From positions 186,001 to 250,000 of the forward strand of contig NZ_LGHT01000044.1 in NCBI RefSeq assembly GCF_001202035.1: a DNA stretch of 64,000 nt, in the 5' to 3' direction. The notes under the pieces were generated by a model, which worked only from the letters and a program-made list of their open reading frames with translations, was not told the origin of the DNA and did not search any database. The position numbers and the translations under genes were made by a program. This document shows positions 35,070-43,601 of this stretch, piece after piece. How positions within the stretch are numbered: the first letter of the stretch is position 1; each line of letters begins with the position of its first letter. The stretch is from Pseudorhodobacter wandonensis. GTDB taxonomy: Bacteria; Pseudomonadota; Alphaproteobacteria; Rhodobacterales; Rhodobacteraceae.

Positions 35070-37388
35070 ATGACCGGCAAGACATTCCCCGCACTTGATG
35101 AACCCAAAGCAGGCCGCTTGACGATTCAATACGCGCCGACAGCCGAGACCCACATCACCGAGAACCCGCCGCGGTTTACGTGGCTGCCAGTGATCGAAGA
35201 TGACGCGCGTTATGTGTTGCGCATTTCTGCGGACCCAAGCTTTTCGGCCAAGACGACCAAAGTTTTTGCAGGCATTCCGCTGAACTTTTTTACCCCGGAT
35301 GTGGTGTTGGAAGCAGGCAGTCACTATTGGTCCTATGCTGTTTGCGATAGCGCAGGCAAACCCACCACCGCATGGAGCAGCACCCGTAGTTTCACCATTC
35401 CGGCTGGCCTTCCTGAAACGGCGCTGCCACCGCGCGAAACCCGCTATGCCAATTCCACCCTTAGCCACCCGCGCCTGTGGTTGACAGGCGACCGCTTGGA
35501 AGACTTCCGCAAAGCGGTGAAGGCCGATCCGAACCATTGCGCCTGGGCCAATTTCTACGAAAAATCCGTTTTGCCGTGGATGGACCGTGATATCTTGCCC
35601 GAACCCGCAGGTTATCCGAACCACCAGCGCACCGCGCCGGTTTGGCGGAAGACCTATATTGAGTTGCAAGAGGTCATGTATGCCATCCGCCATCTGGCGA
35701 TTGGCGGCCAAGTTACCCAAGACCCGAAAATGATTGCCCGCGCAAAGGAATGGCTGCTCTCGGTTGCAGAATGGGACCCGATGGGTAACACCTCACGTGC
35801 TTATACCGATGAATGGGCCTACCGCGTCACCAATGCGCTGACATGGGGTTATGACTGGCTTTACAACGACCTGACCGAGGAAGAGCGCGCCAAGGTGCGG
35901 GCATCTTTGATGGAGCGCACCCGCGACATCGCAGAACACGCGATCATCGGCGCGAAAATCCATTTGTTCCCCTATGACAGCCACGCTGTGCGCTCGGTTT
36001 CCCTGACGCTTATCCCGGCACTGATTGCCCTGCGCGGTGATGAACCTGACGATCAAGCCCGTGAGTGGCTGGATTATTGCATCGAGTTCTTGGCCACCGT
36101 TTACTCGCCTTGGGGTGACAGCGATGGCGGCTGGGCCGAAGGTACGAACTATTGGATGATGGGCATGGCCTATCTGATCGAGGCCGCGAACCGTTTGAAA
36201 TCCTACACCGGGATCGACCTCTATAAGCGGCCATTCTTCCGCAACACCGGTGATTTCCCACTGTTTTGCAAGGCGCCCAACAGCCGTCGCGTTTTCTTTG
36301 GTGACGACAGCACGCAAGGCGATTTGCCCTGCATCAAAACGGGCATCAACCTGCGCCAATATGCAGGTGTTACCGGCAATGGCGCCTACCAGTGGTATAA
36401 TGAGGAACTGGCGCGCCTGAACCCCGGCACCGAAATGGCGTTTTACAACTGGGGTTGGTGGGATACGAACTTTGACGAACTGACCTATCTGACCGACTAT
36501 CCGTTAGTCGAAGCAACTGCGCCAGAAAGCGGCTTCCGGTGGTTCAAAGGGATCGGCTGGGTTGGCATTCAGCATGCAATGGCCGACCCCGAAAACCATA
36601 TCCAGTTTGTGATGAAATCGTCGCCTTTTGGGTCGATCAGCCACAGCCACGGCGATCAAAACGCCTTTTGTATGGGCGCTTATGGCGAGGATATGGCGAT
36701 CCAGTCTGGCTATTACGTCGCCTTCAACTCGACCATGCACCAGAAATGGCGGCGCCAGACGATTTCGAAAAACGCTATTCTTATCAATGGTAAAGGCCAA
36801 TATGCCGATAAGGATAAATCCAAGGCGATGGCGGCAACCGGCCAAATTCTGGCGGCCGAACAGCGCGAAGACCATATCTATATCAAAGGCGATGCCACCG
36901 CGGCCTATCAAAGCCTGTCGCCCGAGGTCACATTGGCCGAGCGCGAGGTTTACTTTGTGCGCAACAGCTATTTCGTGATTGTCGATAAGGTTGACGCGAA
37001 AACGCCTGTTACGCTGGATTGGCTGCTGCATGCAAACCAACCGTTCGAGTTGGGTGGATCTTCTTTCCGCAACACCGGCGAAAAAGCGGGTTTTTACGGG
37101 CAGGTTGTTTGGTCCGAAGCGGGCAAACCCGTTATGAGCCAAGAAACCGGCTTTCCTGGCGTTGACCCTAGCGAATACGAAGGACTGCCTGTCAGCACCT
37201 GCTTGAAGGCGCATTACACGGCGTCTACACGCCACCGGATTGCAACCTTGCTGGTGCCTTACAAACTCAGCGATCCCAAACGGATTTTCAACTTCCTTGA
37301 TGACCAAGGCTATGACGCCGACCTCTATTTCACGGACTCGGATGAAAACACATTCCGCGTGGTGATGAAGAAACTGGCAAATACCTGA
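35070..37388 (+). CDS. oligo-uronide exolyase, PL15/heparinase II-III-like
   Basis: From the ATG at 35070 the protein has 772 residues; an in-frame GTG at 35010 lies on a hairpin and is less likely. No signal peptide is seen, so it should act in the cytoplasm. It has an N-terminal fibronectin-like/DUF4962 part, a central (alpha/alpha) toroid (about residues 130-430) and a heparinase II/III beta-sandwich with SISHSHGDQNAF near residues 522-533. Atu3025, the exotype oligoalginate lyase of Agrobacterium, has the same size and a catalytic His at an equivalent position. It likely releases unsaturated uronate monomers from oligosaccharides brought in by the ABC importer. Alginate is the best guess; glucuronan or glycosaminoglycan oligomers are possible. 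Confidence 0.8.
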   Translation: MTGKTFPALDEPKAGRLTIQYAPTAETHITENPPRFTWLPVIEDDARYVLRISADPSFSAKTTKVFAGIPLNFFTPDVVLEAGSHYWSYAVCDSAGKPTTAWSSTRSFTIPAGLPETALPPRETRYANSTLSHPRLWLTGDRLEDFRKAVKADPNHCAWANFYEKSVLPWMDRDILPEPAGYPNHQRTAPVWRKTYIELQEVMYAIRHLAIGGQVTQDPKMIARAKEWLLSVAEWDPMGNTSRAYTDEWAYRVTNALTWGYDWLYNDLTEEERAKVRASLMERTRDIAEHAIIGAKIHLFPYDSHAVRSVSLTLIPALIALRGDEPDDQAREWLDYCIEFLATVYSPWGDSDGGWAEGTNYWMMGMAYLIEAANRLKSYTGIDLYKRPFFRNTGDFPLFCKAPNSRRVFFGDDSTQGDLPCIKTGINLRQYAGVTGNGAYQWYNEELARLNPGTEMAFYNWGWWDTNFDELTYLTDYPLVEATAPESGFRWFKGIGWVGIQHAMADPENHIQFVMKSSPFGSISHSHGDQNAFCMGAYGEDMAIQSGYYVAFNSTMHQKWRRQTISKNAILINGKGQYADKDKSKAMAATGQILAAEQREDHIYIKGDATAAYQSLSPEVTLAEREVYFVRNSYFVIVDKVDAKTPVTLDWLLHANQPFELGGSSFRNTGEKAGFYGQVVWSEAGKPVMSQETGFPGVDPSEYEGLPVSTCLKAHYTASTRHRIATLLVPYKLSDPKRIFNFLDDQGYDADLYFTDSDENTFRVVMKKLANT

Positions 37389-37459
37389 TATTCGACGACA
37401 AAAGCATTGGCCGCAGAACGGCCAGTGCCAAAACGCAAATTATTTCACGGAGACGTAGA

Positions 37460-37792
37460 ATGACTGTTAAAAACCTGTTTCCGGCAAAGGAAAACAAACT
37501 TGTTGATGCGGGCGGCGGGCTGTCACGAAAAGTTGCCGCGTATAACGACAACGTAATGTGCGTCGAAGTCCATTTCGAAACCGGCACCGTTGCGGCGCTT
37601 CATAGCCACCCGCATGAGCAGATTACCTATGTTATTTCGGGCCGCTTTGAATTCAAGGTCGGTGACGAGACATATGTGATTTCAGCCGGCGACTCGCTTT
37701 ACAAACAACCCAATATTGTTCACGGCGCAACCTGCCTGGAGGCAGGCAAACTGTTGGATATCTTTACGCCGCACCGCGAAGACTTCCTTTGA
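37460..37792 (+). CDS. kdgF: KdgF cupin, unsaturated uronate ring-opening enzyme
   Basis: The 110-residue single-domain cupin has metal ligands H48, H50, Q54 and H88 (LHSHPHEQITYVISGRFEF ... IVHG) and a C-terminal acidic residue D100 in DIFTPHREDF, all as in KdgF. KdgF converts 4,5-unsaturated uronates from pectin or alginate into the linear ketouronate. CGGAG precedes the ATG. Its place right after the lyase gene fits that step. Confidence 0.88.
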   Translation: MTVKNLFPAKENKLVDAGGGLSRKVAAYNDNVMCVEVHFETGTVAALHSHPHEQITYVISGRFEFKVGDETYVISAGDSLYKQPNIVHGATCLEAGKLLDIFTPHREDFL

Positions 37793-37832
37793 ACGCTCAA
37801 TCCTCAAGAATAAATGAATGGAGTACATCAGT

Positions 37833-38714
37833 ATGACCAAACCCGTCATCGGATTTATCGGCCTCGGCCTTATGGGCGGCAATATGGTGGAAAACCTGCA
37901 AAAGCGGGGTTTTGAACTGGTTGTGATGGACCTTAACAAAGATGTTGTGAACACTGTCATTGCCCGTGGCAACGCGCGCGAAGCCGCCTCGGCCAAGGAA
38001 CTGGCTGCAGCAAGCGATATCGTGATGCTTTGCCTGACCAAGTCGGAAGTTGTTGAAAAGATCGTCTATAGCGATGATGGCATTCTGGCAGGTATCAAAA
38101 AAGGCGCGGTTCTGATCGATTTCGGCACATCCATCCCGGCCTCGACGCGCAAGATCGGTGCTGACATAGCTGCCAAAGGCGCAGGTATGCTTGATGCACC
38201 TCTCGGCCGCACCCCGGCACATGCCAAAGACGGCTTGCTGAATATCATGGTCGGCGGCGATAAGGACACCTTTGAAAAGGTGAAGCCTGTGCTGGATGAG
38301 CAAGGTGAAAACGTGTTCTATCTTGGCGCGCTTGGTGCTGGTCATACGACCAAGCTTATCAACAACTTTATGGGTATGACGACCGTTTGCACCATGAGTC
38401 AGGCCTTTGCCGTGGCCGACCGTGCCGGGGTTGATCGTCAGCAGCTTTACGACATCATGTCGGCGGGTCCTTCGAATTCTCCGTTCATGGGGTTCTGCAA
38501 AAACTATGCGGTTGATGGTGTCAGCAATCTGGGATTCTCGATCAATAACGCCAACAAGGATTTGGGCTATTTCCTTGCGATGGCCGAAGATCTGGGTACC
38601 CGCGCGGAAATCGCCGAAGGCACCTCGCACAACCTTCAGGCTGCCGTCGACGCCGGGTTGGGCGAAGGCAACGTACCGGAAATATTTGACTATTTCCTGA
38701 AACTTGGCAAGTAA
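37833..38714 (+). CDS. HIBADH-family reductase, candidate ketouronate (DEH) reductase
   Basis: The 293-residue beta-hydroxyacid dehydrogenase has the cofactor motif FIGLGLMGGNM, the substrate loop DAPLGRTPAHAKDG and the catalytic lysine motif GHTTKLINNFMG. Usual members reduce tartronate semialdehyde or 3-hydroxyisobutyrate, but the loop differs from the standard APVSGG form. Alginate-using marine bacteria use a member of this family to reduce 4-deoxy-5-hexoseulose uronate (DEH) to KDG, and the position after lyase and kdgF supports that here. The ATG at 37833 is preferred over 37818 because GGAG is well placed. Confidence 0.82.
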   Translation: MTKPVIGFIGLGLMGGNMVENLQKRGFELVVMDLNKDVVNTVIARGNAREAASAKELAAASDIVMLCLTKSEVVEKIVYSDDGILAGIKKGAVLIDFGTSIPASTRKIGADIAAKGAGMLDAPLGRTPAHAKDGLLNIMVGGDKDTFEKVKPVLDEQGENVFYLGALGAGHTTKLINNFMGMTTVCTMSQAFAVADRAGVDRQQLYDIMSAGPSNSPFMGFCKNYAVDGVSNLGFSINNANKDLGYFLAMAEDLGTRAEIAEGTSHNLQAAVDAGLGEGNVPEIFDYFLKLGK

Positions 38715-38761
38715 ACCACGCGGACAGTTGCGTGATGAAATAATAAAGGACAGGGAAAACA

Positions 38762-39505
38762 ATGAAACTTAAGGGAAAAACGGCAATTGTCACTGGTGGT
38801 GGCCGTGATATCGGCCGCGCCTGTGCTGTCAAACTGGCATCCGAGGGCGCAAACGTTGCTATCAACTATTTTTCCAGCAGCGAAGGTGCTGATGCCGCTG
38901 TAGCCGAGATTAAAGCGGCTGGTGGAAATGCGTTCGCCTTGCAAGGTGACTTGAATTCGCAGGCTGGCGTCGATGCGCTTGTTGCGAAAACTGTGGCTGA
39001 ATTTGGCGGCCTAGATATTCTGGTCAACAACTCTGGCGGCTTGATTGCCCGCAAAACGATTGCGGAAATGTCGCTGGAACATTGGCATGCGGTTATGGAC
39101 CTGAACCTGACCAGCACGTTCTTGATGATCAAAGCCTGCCTTGCCCATATGAAGACCGGCGCGATTGTGAACCTTGCCAGCCAAGCCGGGCGCGATGGCG
39201 GCGGCGGCGGTTCGGTGGCCTATGCTGCGTCAAAGGGCGCCGTTATGACCATGACGCGCGGTCTGGCCAAAGAGCTTGGCCCGAATATCCGCGTAAATGC
39301 CCTCTGCCCGGGTATGATCGACACCGATTTCCACAATATCCACACCAAGGACGAAGTGCGCCGCAATCTCGAAGCCTCGGCCCCGGTTCGGCGTCAGGGT
39401 TTGCCCGTGGATGTTGCGAATTTGGTGCTGTTTTTGGCCTGTGAAGATTCAGCCTTCATCACTGGCGCGAATGTCGACATCAACGGCGGCATGCTTTTCA
39501 GCTAA
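38762..39505 (+). CDS. SDR-family oxidoreductase, candidate second ketouronate reductase
   Basis: The 247-residue enzyme has TGGGRDIGRA for the cofactor, NNSGG, and catalytic S140, Y154 and K158. It is the last gene of the operon before a strong terminator. Sphingomonas A1-R and related DEH reductases are SDRs, so it may reduce DEH, or act on a KDG-related sugar acid. Substrate is inferred from context only. Confidence 0.8.
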   Translation: MKLKGKTAIVTGGGRDIGRACAVKLASEGANVAINYFSSSEGADAAVAEIKAAGGNAFALQGDLNSQAGVDALVAKTVAEFGGLDILVNNSGGLIARKTIAEMSLEHWHAVMDLNLTSTFLMIKACLAHMKTGAIVNLASQAGRDGGGGGSVAYAASKGAVMTMTRGLAKELGPNIRVNALCPGMIDTDFHNIHTKDEVRRNLEASAPVRRQGLPVDVANLVLFLACEDSAFITGANVDINGGMLFS

Positions 39506-39523
39506 ATTTGGCCAATCGACACG

Positions 39524-39555
39524 AAAAAGGCCCGCCGATCAAGGCGGGCCTTTTT
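39524..39555. terminator. strong bidirectional terminator
   Basis: AAAAAGGCCCGCC (39524-39536) and GGCGGGCCTTTTT (39543-39555) form a 13-bp stem with a 6-nt loop and flanking A/T tracts. It ends the oligo-uronide operon and the convergent pqi-like operon. Confidence 0.93.
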
Positions 39556-39572
39556 ATTTGCAAATTCGGGCC

Positions 39573-40145
39573 TTAGCGGCGCAGCTTTTTCACAATGTCG
39601 CTGGCCAGTGCGTCAATCGCCACACCCGTGGCTTGGGCAACGGAGGCGGGCGAGTTATCGGCCAAAGGCGCAGTTACTGCAAAGCGCTGTACAGATTCGC
39701 GTATGGCCCCATCCGGCGCGGCAATTGCGAATTGGCCGCTCAGTTCAAATTCGCCATTCAGTTTCGCGATCATGCGGTCAATTCGCACCTCGACCTGCAC
39801 ATCTGCCGATTGGGCCAGCGGCCAAGGCTCGGCTGCGACGGATGCGGTTGAGCGCAGATCAAGGCTCCGCGCCAAAGCGCCGGTTACACCGCGCACCGGA
39901 TCATCGGCCCACACGGCCTTGGGCACCACTGTCAGCGCGCCGCCTTCTTGCTCGACCACGATTTCCGAGGCCGCAGCATAGGCAGGCAGCGAAACTTCAC
40001 GCACTTCAACAGTTCCGACCGCAACTTTGGTTTTCGCAACAGAGGGCACTGTTTCGGCAGCAATGGGAAACCGCGCATTGGTGTCGCCACAAGAGGCGAG
40101 CGGCAGGGCGGCGGCGAGGGCGATGGTAGCTATACGAATATTCAC
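39573..40145 (-). CDS. pqiC: PqiC-like outer-membrane lipoprotein
   Basis: The 190-residue protein has a lipoprotein signal ending LPLASC (Cys at residue 19) and an ABC-type auxiliary/PqiC domain (VGTVEVREVSLPAYAAASEI ... VWADDPVRGVTGALARSLD). It starts with GTG one base after the pqiB stop, with AGGA in place. PqiC forms the outer-membrane end of the Pqi lipid-transport bridge. Confidence 0.85.
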   Translation of the reverse strand: MNIRIATIALAAALPLASCGDTNARFPIAAETVPSVAKTKVAVGTVEVREVSLPAYAAASEIVVEQEGGALTVVPKAVWADDPVRGVTGALARSLDLRSTASVAAEPWPLAQSADVQVEVRIDRMIAKLNGEFELSGQFAIAAPDGAIRESVQRFAVTAPLADNSPASVAQATGVAIDALASDIVKKLRR

Positions 40146-40146
40146 A

Positions 40147-42234
40147 TCAGCGTCCTAGGATAAGAGAGTTGGGGTTGCGCTCAATCGTGCGGGCCAGTTG
40201 GCTAACAGATTTTGCGGCAGCTTTCAGCTCGCGCAGCAGATCAAGCGTTTCGGAATTAAAGGTGGATTTCGCGCCATAGGTCGACAATAGCGCATCGGCT
40301 TTGGATATCACAGAGTCGAGTTGCGCCGTGACATCTGGGAAGTTCTTTGCAGCACTTGCCACAGCATCCGCTGCATTACGGGCCGAGGCCAGCGCCGCAT
40401 TGGTGTTGGTAATCGCCCCGCCTTCGCGCAGCTCTTTCAGCGCGGCCTCTACCTCGGTCAATGCCGAAGCCAAGGCAGGCGGTATGCTTTTTGCGCCTTC
40501 GGTGCCGATCAGGGCGTCGGTGCTGTCCATCACGCGGGTTACGGCGGCGATCAGCTCTTCGGCCTTAAGGTCGTTCACTTTGGTTGCAATCGCACGCAAA
40601 TCGGTGATCAAAGCAGGCAGATCACCCGAGGCGGTTGCAATATCGGCCGAGGCTTTGTCAAAGCTTTTAAGCGCGCTGGCCAGTTGTTCGGCTGCGCCTT
40701 GTTCCTTCAGATCTGCTACGATGCTGCGCAAATCGGCTATCACACCGCGCAATTCGCCCGGAATGGCTTGGGTATCTTCCTTGCCGACCAGCCCACGTGC
40801 ATCCTCGATCAAGCCCAGGATCGCATCGGGTGCGCGTTGGGTGCCGGGGGCGCTGGCGATGGTTTCAATCGCGGCCATAAGCGAAACAGCTTGGTTCATA
40901 ACCTCTTCAATCGGCAGGTTATTCACGCGCTGCAACACGCCTTCGGCCGTTGCGGTAAAGTCGGGAAGATCGGATTTGACACTCGGAATAATCGGCGTGC
41001 CGTCGGCATCATCTGCCAATTCGGCAGGCGCGGCGTCGGGCAAATCAGCCAACTCGATTTTCAATGCGGCACTGAAAATGCTGGTCGTGGCAAGGCGCGC
41101 CCGCATACCGTCTTTTACCAGTTTTTCAATGAAATCATGCGTGGCTTGCGCGTCTGCAGTGGCCTCTAGCCCCAAAGTTTGCGGGTCGATTGAAATCAGG
41201 GCCCGCATATGTACTTTGCTGCCGCCGGTTGCTGTTTTTGCAATGAAAGCACCAATGCCGGTGATTTGGCCAATCCGCAAACCGCGATATTCGACCGGTG
41301 CGCCCGAGGCGAGACCGCTAACCGACTCGGTGAAAATGACCGACATCTTGATCGAATTGGCGCTAAGTTGGGTAAAGATACTATCGCGTGCCGCAGCTTC
41401 ATTCGCGAACAAGCGGAACAGCGTGTCATTGGTTACCGGTTGGCCACCTGAAACGATATTTTCAAATGCCACACCGCCGGTCAGCAACGACCCAAGGCTG
41501 GCGACGTTCAAATCAAGCCCCGCAGGCCCAAGGGTAACGGAAAAGCCGGCCATGTTCCAAAACCGCGAGTCTGTGGTCAGGAATTTATCATAGGGTGCGT
41601 TGATGAACGCCTCAACATCGGTGCTATCGCCGGTTTCCGACAGGCGCGGCGTGTCCAACTGACCAACCTCCATCCCGCGGAAAAACACGGGTGCGCCGGG
41701 GGTCAGGCTGGTGCCGTTCTTGGACCGGATCTTGATGCGCGTGCCTTCATGGCCGGGGCGGATAAGCGGCGCCTCTTTCAAGCCGTCAAAGACACGGGCT
41801 GTTGAGCCCTCGATCGGCGTCCAGGCGGCGTTAAGATATACACCTGACAAAACCGTTGAAAGCCCGCTGATACCGCGGGCACTGACTTCGGGGCGGACAA
41901 CCCAAAACATTGTCTCGGGGCTTAGGGTATCGGCTACATCCTTGTTGATGCGGGCAGTTACCTCGACATGCGACATGTCTTTGGTGAACTTTACGTCCTC
42001 GACAGCGCCAATGATCACATCACGAAATTTGATCGTGGTGTCCTTGGGTGTAATCCCTGCCGCATCCTGAAATACAATCGTAATCAGCGTGCCCTTGTTG
42101 CTATAGTTTTGCCACGCCACCCCAAGCGATACCAGCAGCGCCAGAATCGGCACGAGCCACACAAAAGACAGGTTGCGCCAAGGAGAGTGCTTGGCAGGTA
42201 GAATATCCATATCGGGAAGCGTTGGTTGGGTCAT
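40147..42234 (-). CDS. pqiB: PqiB-like MCE protein
   Basis: The 695-residue protein has one N-terminal transmembrane helix (about residues 21-40), three MCE domains (about 45-135, 160-245 and 285-400) and a long helical C-terminus. MCE hexamers with such tails form needle-like tubes that carry phospholipids between membranes. It is longer than E. coli PqiB (546), mostly in the Ala-rich helical tail (about 440-690). It overlaps the upstream PqiA-like gene by 4 nt. Confidence 0.9.
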   Translation of the reverse strand: MTQPTLPDMDILPAKHSPWRNLSFVWLVPILALLVSLGVAWQNYSNKGTLITIVFQDAAGITPKDTTIKFRDVIIGAVEDVKFTKDMSHVEVTARINKDVADTLSPETMFWVVRPEVSARGISGLSTVLSGVYLNAAWTPIEGSTARVFDGLKEAPLIRPGHEGTRIKIRSKNGTSLTPGAPVFFRGMEVGQLDTPRLSETGDSTDVEAFINAPYDKFLTTDSRFWNMAGFSVTLGPAGLDLNVASLGSLLTGGVAFENIVSGGQPVTNDTLFRLFANEAAARDSIFTQLSANSIKMSVIFTESVSGLASGAPVEYRGLRIGQITGIGAFIAKTATGGSKVHMRALISIDPQTLGLEATADAQATHDFIEKLVKDGMRARLATTSIFSAALKIELADLPDAAPAELADDADGTPIIPSVKSDLPDFTATAEGVLQRVNNLPIEEVMNQAVSLMAAIETIASAPGTQRAPDAILGLIEDARGLVGKEDTQAIPGELRGVIADLRSIVADLKEQGAAEQLASALKSFDKASADIATASGDLPALITDLRAIATKVNDLKAEELIAAVTRVMDSTDALIGTEGAKSIPPALASALTEVEAALKELREGGAITNTNAALASARNAADAVASAAKNFPDVTAQLDSVISKADALLSTYGAKSTFNSETLDLLRELKAAAKSVSQLARTIERNPNSLILGR

Positions 42235-42866
42235 TTAGTGTGTTCCTTGTCAGCATCCCAGATTTGCCTAGCATCAAAGCTTTGGGCCGAGAGCATTGTG
42301 AAAGCCACAGAAAGCGCAAAGCTAACCGCTGCGATTCCGGGGTGAATACTTGCTGCTGATCCCAGTTGGACCAGCGCGGTCAGAATGGCGACGACGAAAA
42401 CGTCGATCATGGACCAGCGGCCAACAAATTCGACCACCTCATAAACCTGGTGGCGGCGGTGTGCCGACAACCTGCTAGGCCGCCCGATGCCAAGCGCCAA
42501 ATAGGCGATGGCAAAAAACTTGCTTGCCGGGATAACGATGCTGGCAAAGAAAACAATCGCTGCAATGCCAATCGAGCCATGATGAACCAGTTCCAGAATA
42601 CCGCCGAGCAGTGTACTGGCCGATTCCTTGCCCAAAGTGGCCGTTTTCAGCATCGGATAGGTGTTGGCCGGGATAAACGCGATAATCCCCGCGACCCACC
42701 ATGCCCAAACCTTTTGCAGGCTTTGGGTGTCACGGCTGGCCAAAGGTGCCCCGCAACGCAGGCATACCGTCGCCGCAGCCGGATGAACCCGTCCGCATGT
42801 TGTGCAATTGACCAGACCCGCTTCTCGCGCGGTCAGGTAGCCCCGCGCGCTTCCAGCGTTTTCCAT
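42231..42866 (-). CDS. PqiA-like membrane protein, second half
   Basis: The 211-residue protein has a zinc-ribbon-like CTTC...CLRC near residues 21-39 and four transmembrane helices (WWVAGIIAFIPANTYPML is the conserved PqiA motif). In E. coli both halves are one PqiA protein; here they are two genes overlapping by 34 nt. It is the inner-membrane partner of the PqiB tube. Confidence 0.88.
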   Translation of the reverse strand: MENAGSARGYLTAREAGLVNCTTCGRVHPAAATVCLRCGAPLASRDTQSLQKVWAWWVAGIIAFIPANTYPMLKTATLGKESASTLLGGILELVHHGSIGIAAIVFFASIVIPASKFFAIAYLALGIGRPSRLSAHRRHQVYEVVEFVGRWSMIDVFVVAILTALVQLGSAASIHPGIAAVSFALSVAFTMLSAQSFDARQIWDADKEHTK

Positions 42867-43489
42867 ATGATCAAACTACTCATAAAATTGTCTTTCAGCA
42901 CGGTGATGACCACCAATGCGGCGAATGCCCAAAACGCGGGGCCTATTGTAAGCGTGGCCAAACCGCCAACCTTGACCAAGGCAACGGCCACGCCGACGAT
43001 GAACACCTCGGCCATGGCCCAAGGTTTCAGCTGCTCGGCCACCCGAAAGGCCCGTGCCGCGCCACGCGCCGGTCGGTGCCCAAGGGCCATGGGCGCCACA
43101 GCGTATAAAATCGCGCTGAGCCGTGTTAATGGCAGAACAACGATCAAACCTGCCATTGCCAGCGAAAGCGGTACCATCAAGCCGTCGGAGTAGGCCAGAA
43201 TCGTATCAATCACCGAGGCTTGTTGTTTAAGCCCATGCGTTGAAATCGTCAGAAACGGAAAGCTGATCGCAGTGATCATCAAAATCGTAGCTGTTACGGC
43301 CAGCATCACTATTCGCGTCATGGCATTGGCCCGCGGTGCGATCAGCAGATGGTGGCATCGGCTGCACCGCCCCTGGCCGCCCTGCGGGATAGACGGAAAG
43401 TGGTAGAGCGAGTCGCAGACAGGGCAAGCCACCAGATCGGCAAGATCGGAGGATGCAATACTGGTCGGTGTTGGTTCCGCGTTTTCCAT
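42833..43489 (-). CDS. PqiA-like membrane protein, first half
   Basis: The protein has 218 residues from the ATG at 43489 (a GTG two codons earlier is possible). It carries CPVC...CSRC zinc-ribbon cysteines near residues 22-45 and four transmembrane helices including the FPFLTIS region. It is the first gene of a four-gene overlapping operon (PqiA1-PqiA2-PqiB-PqiC) for lipid transport and envelope stress. Confidence 0.88.
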   Translation of the reverse strand: MENAEPTPTSIASSDLADLVACPVCDSLYHFPSIPQGGQGRCSRCHHLLIAPRANAMTRIVMLAVTATILMITAISFPFLTISTHGLKQQASVIDTILAYSDGLMVPLSLAMAGLIVVLPLTRLSAILYAVAPMALGHRPARGAARAFRVAEQLKPWAMAEVFIVGVAVALVKVGGLATLTIGPAFWAFAALVVITVLKDNFMSSLIIWKTLEARGAT

Positions 43490-43521
43490 TGGCACCGTTT
43501 ACCGGACTTGCGCATTACTTT

Positions 43522-43545
43522 GAAGGGGCCTGCATCGGCCCCTTC
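43522..43545. terminator. hairpin after RND pump B
   Basis: GAAGGGGCC and GGCCCCTTC form a perfect 9-bp stem with a 6-nt loop between the permease stop and the pqi-like operon. The T-tract is weak on the minus strand. Confidence 0.6.
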
Positions 43546-43601
43546 GCTCTATTGTTTCAATTTTGAAATGTTGCGCCTTAGATGTGACTATTCCTGCTGC
43601 C

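Noticed and set aside
40301-41593. 430-codon plus-strand open frame
   Set aside because: Antisense to the PqiB-like gene; low-complexity Ala/Ser composition and no recognisable domain.
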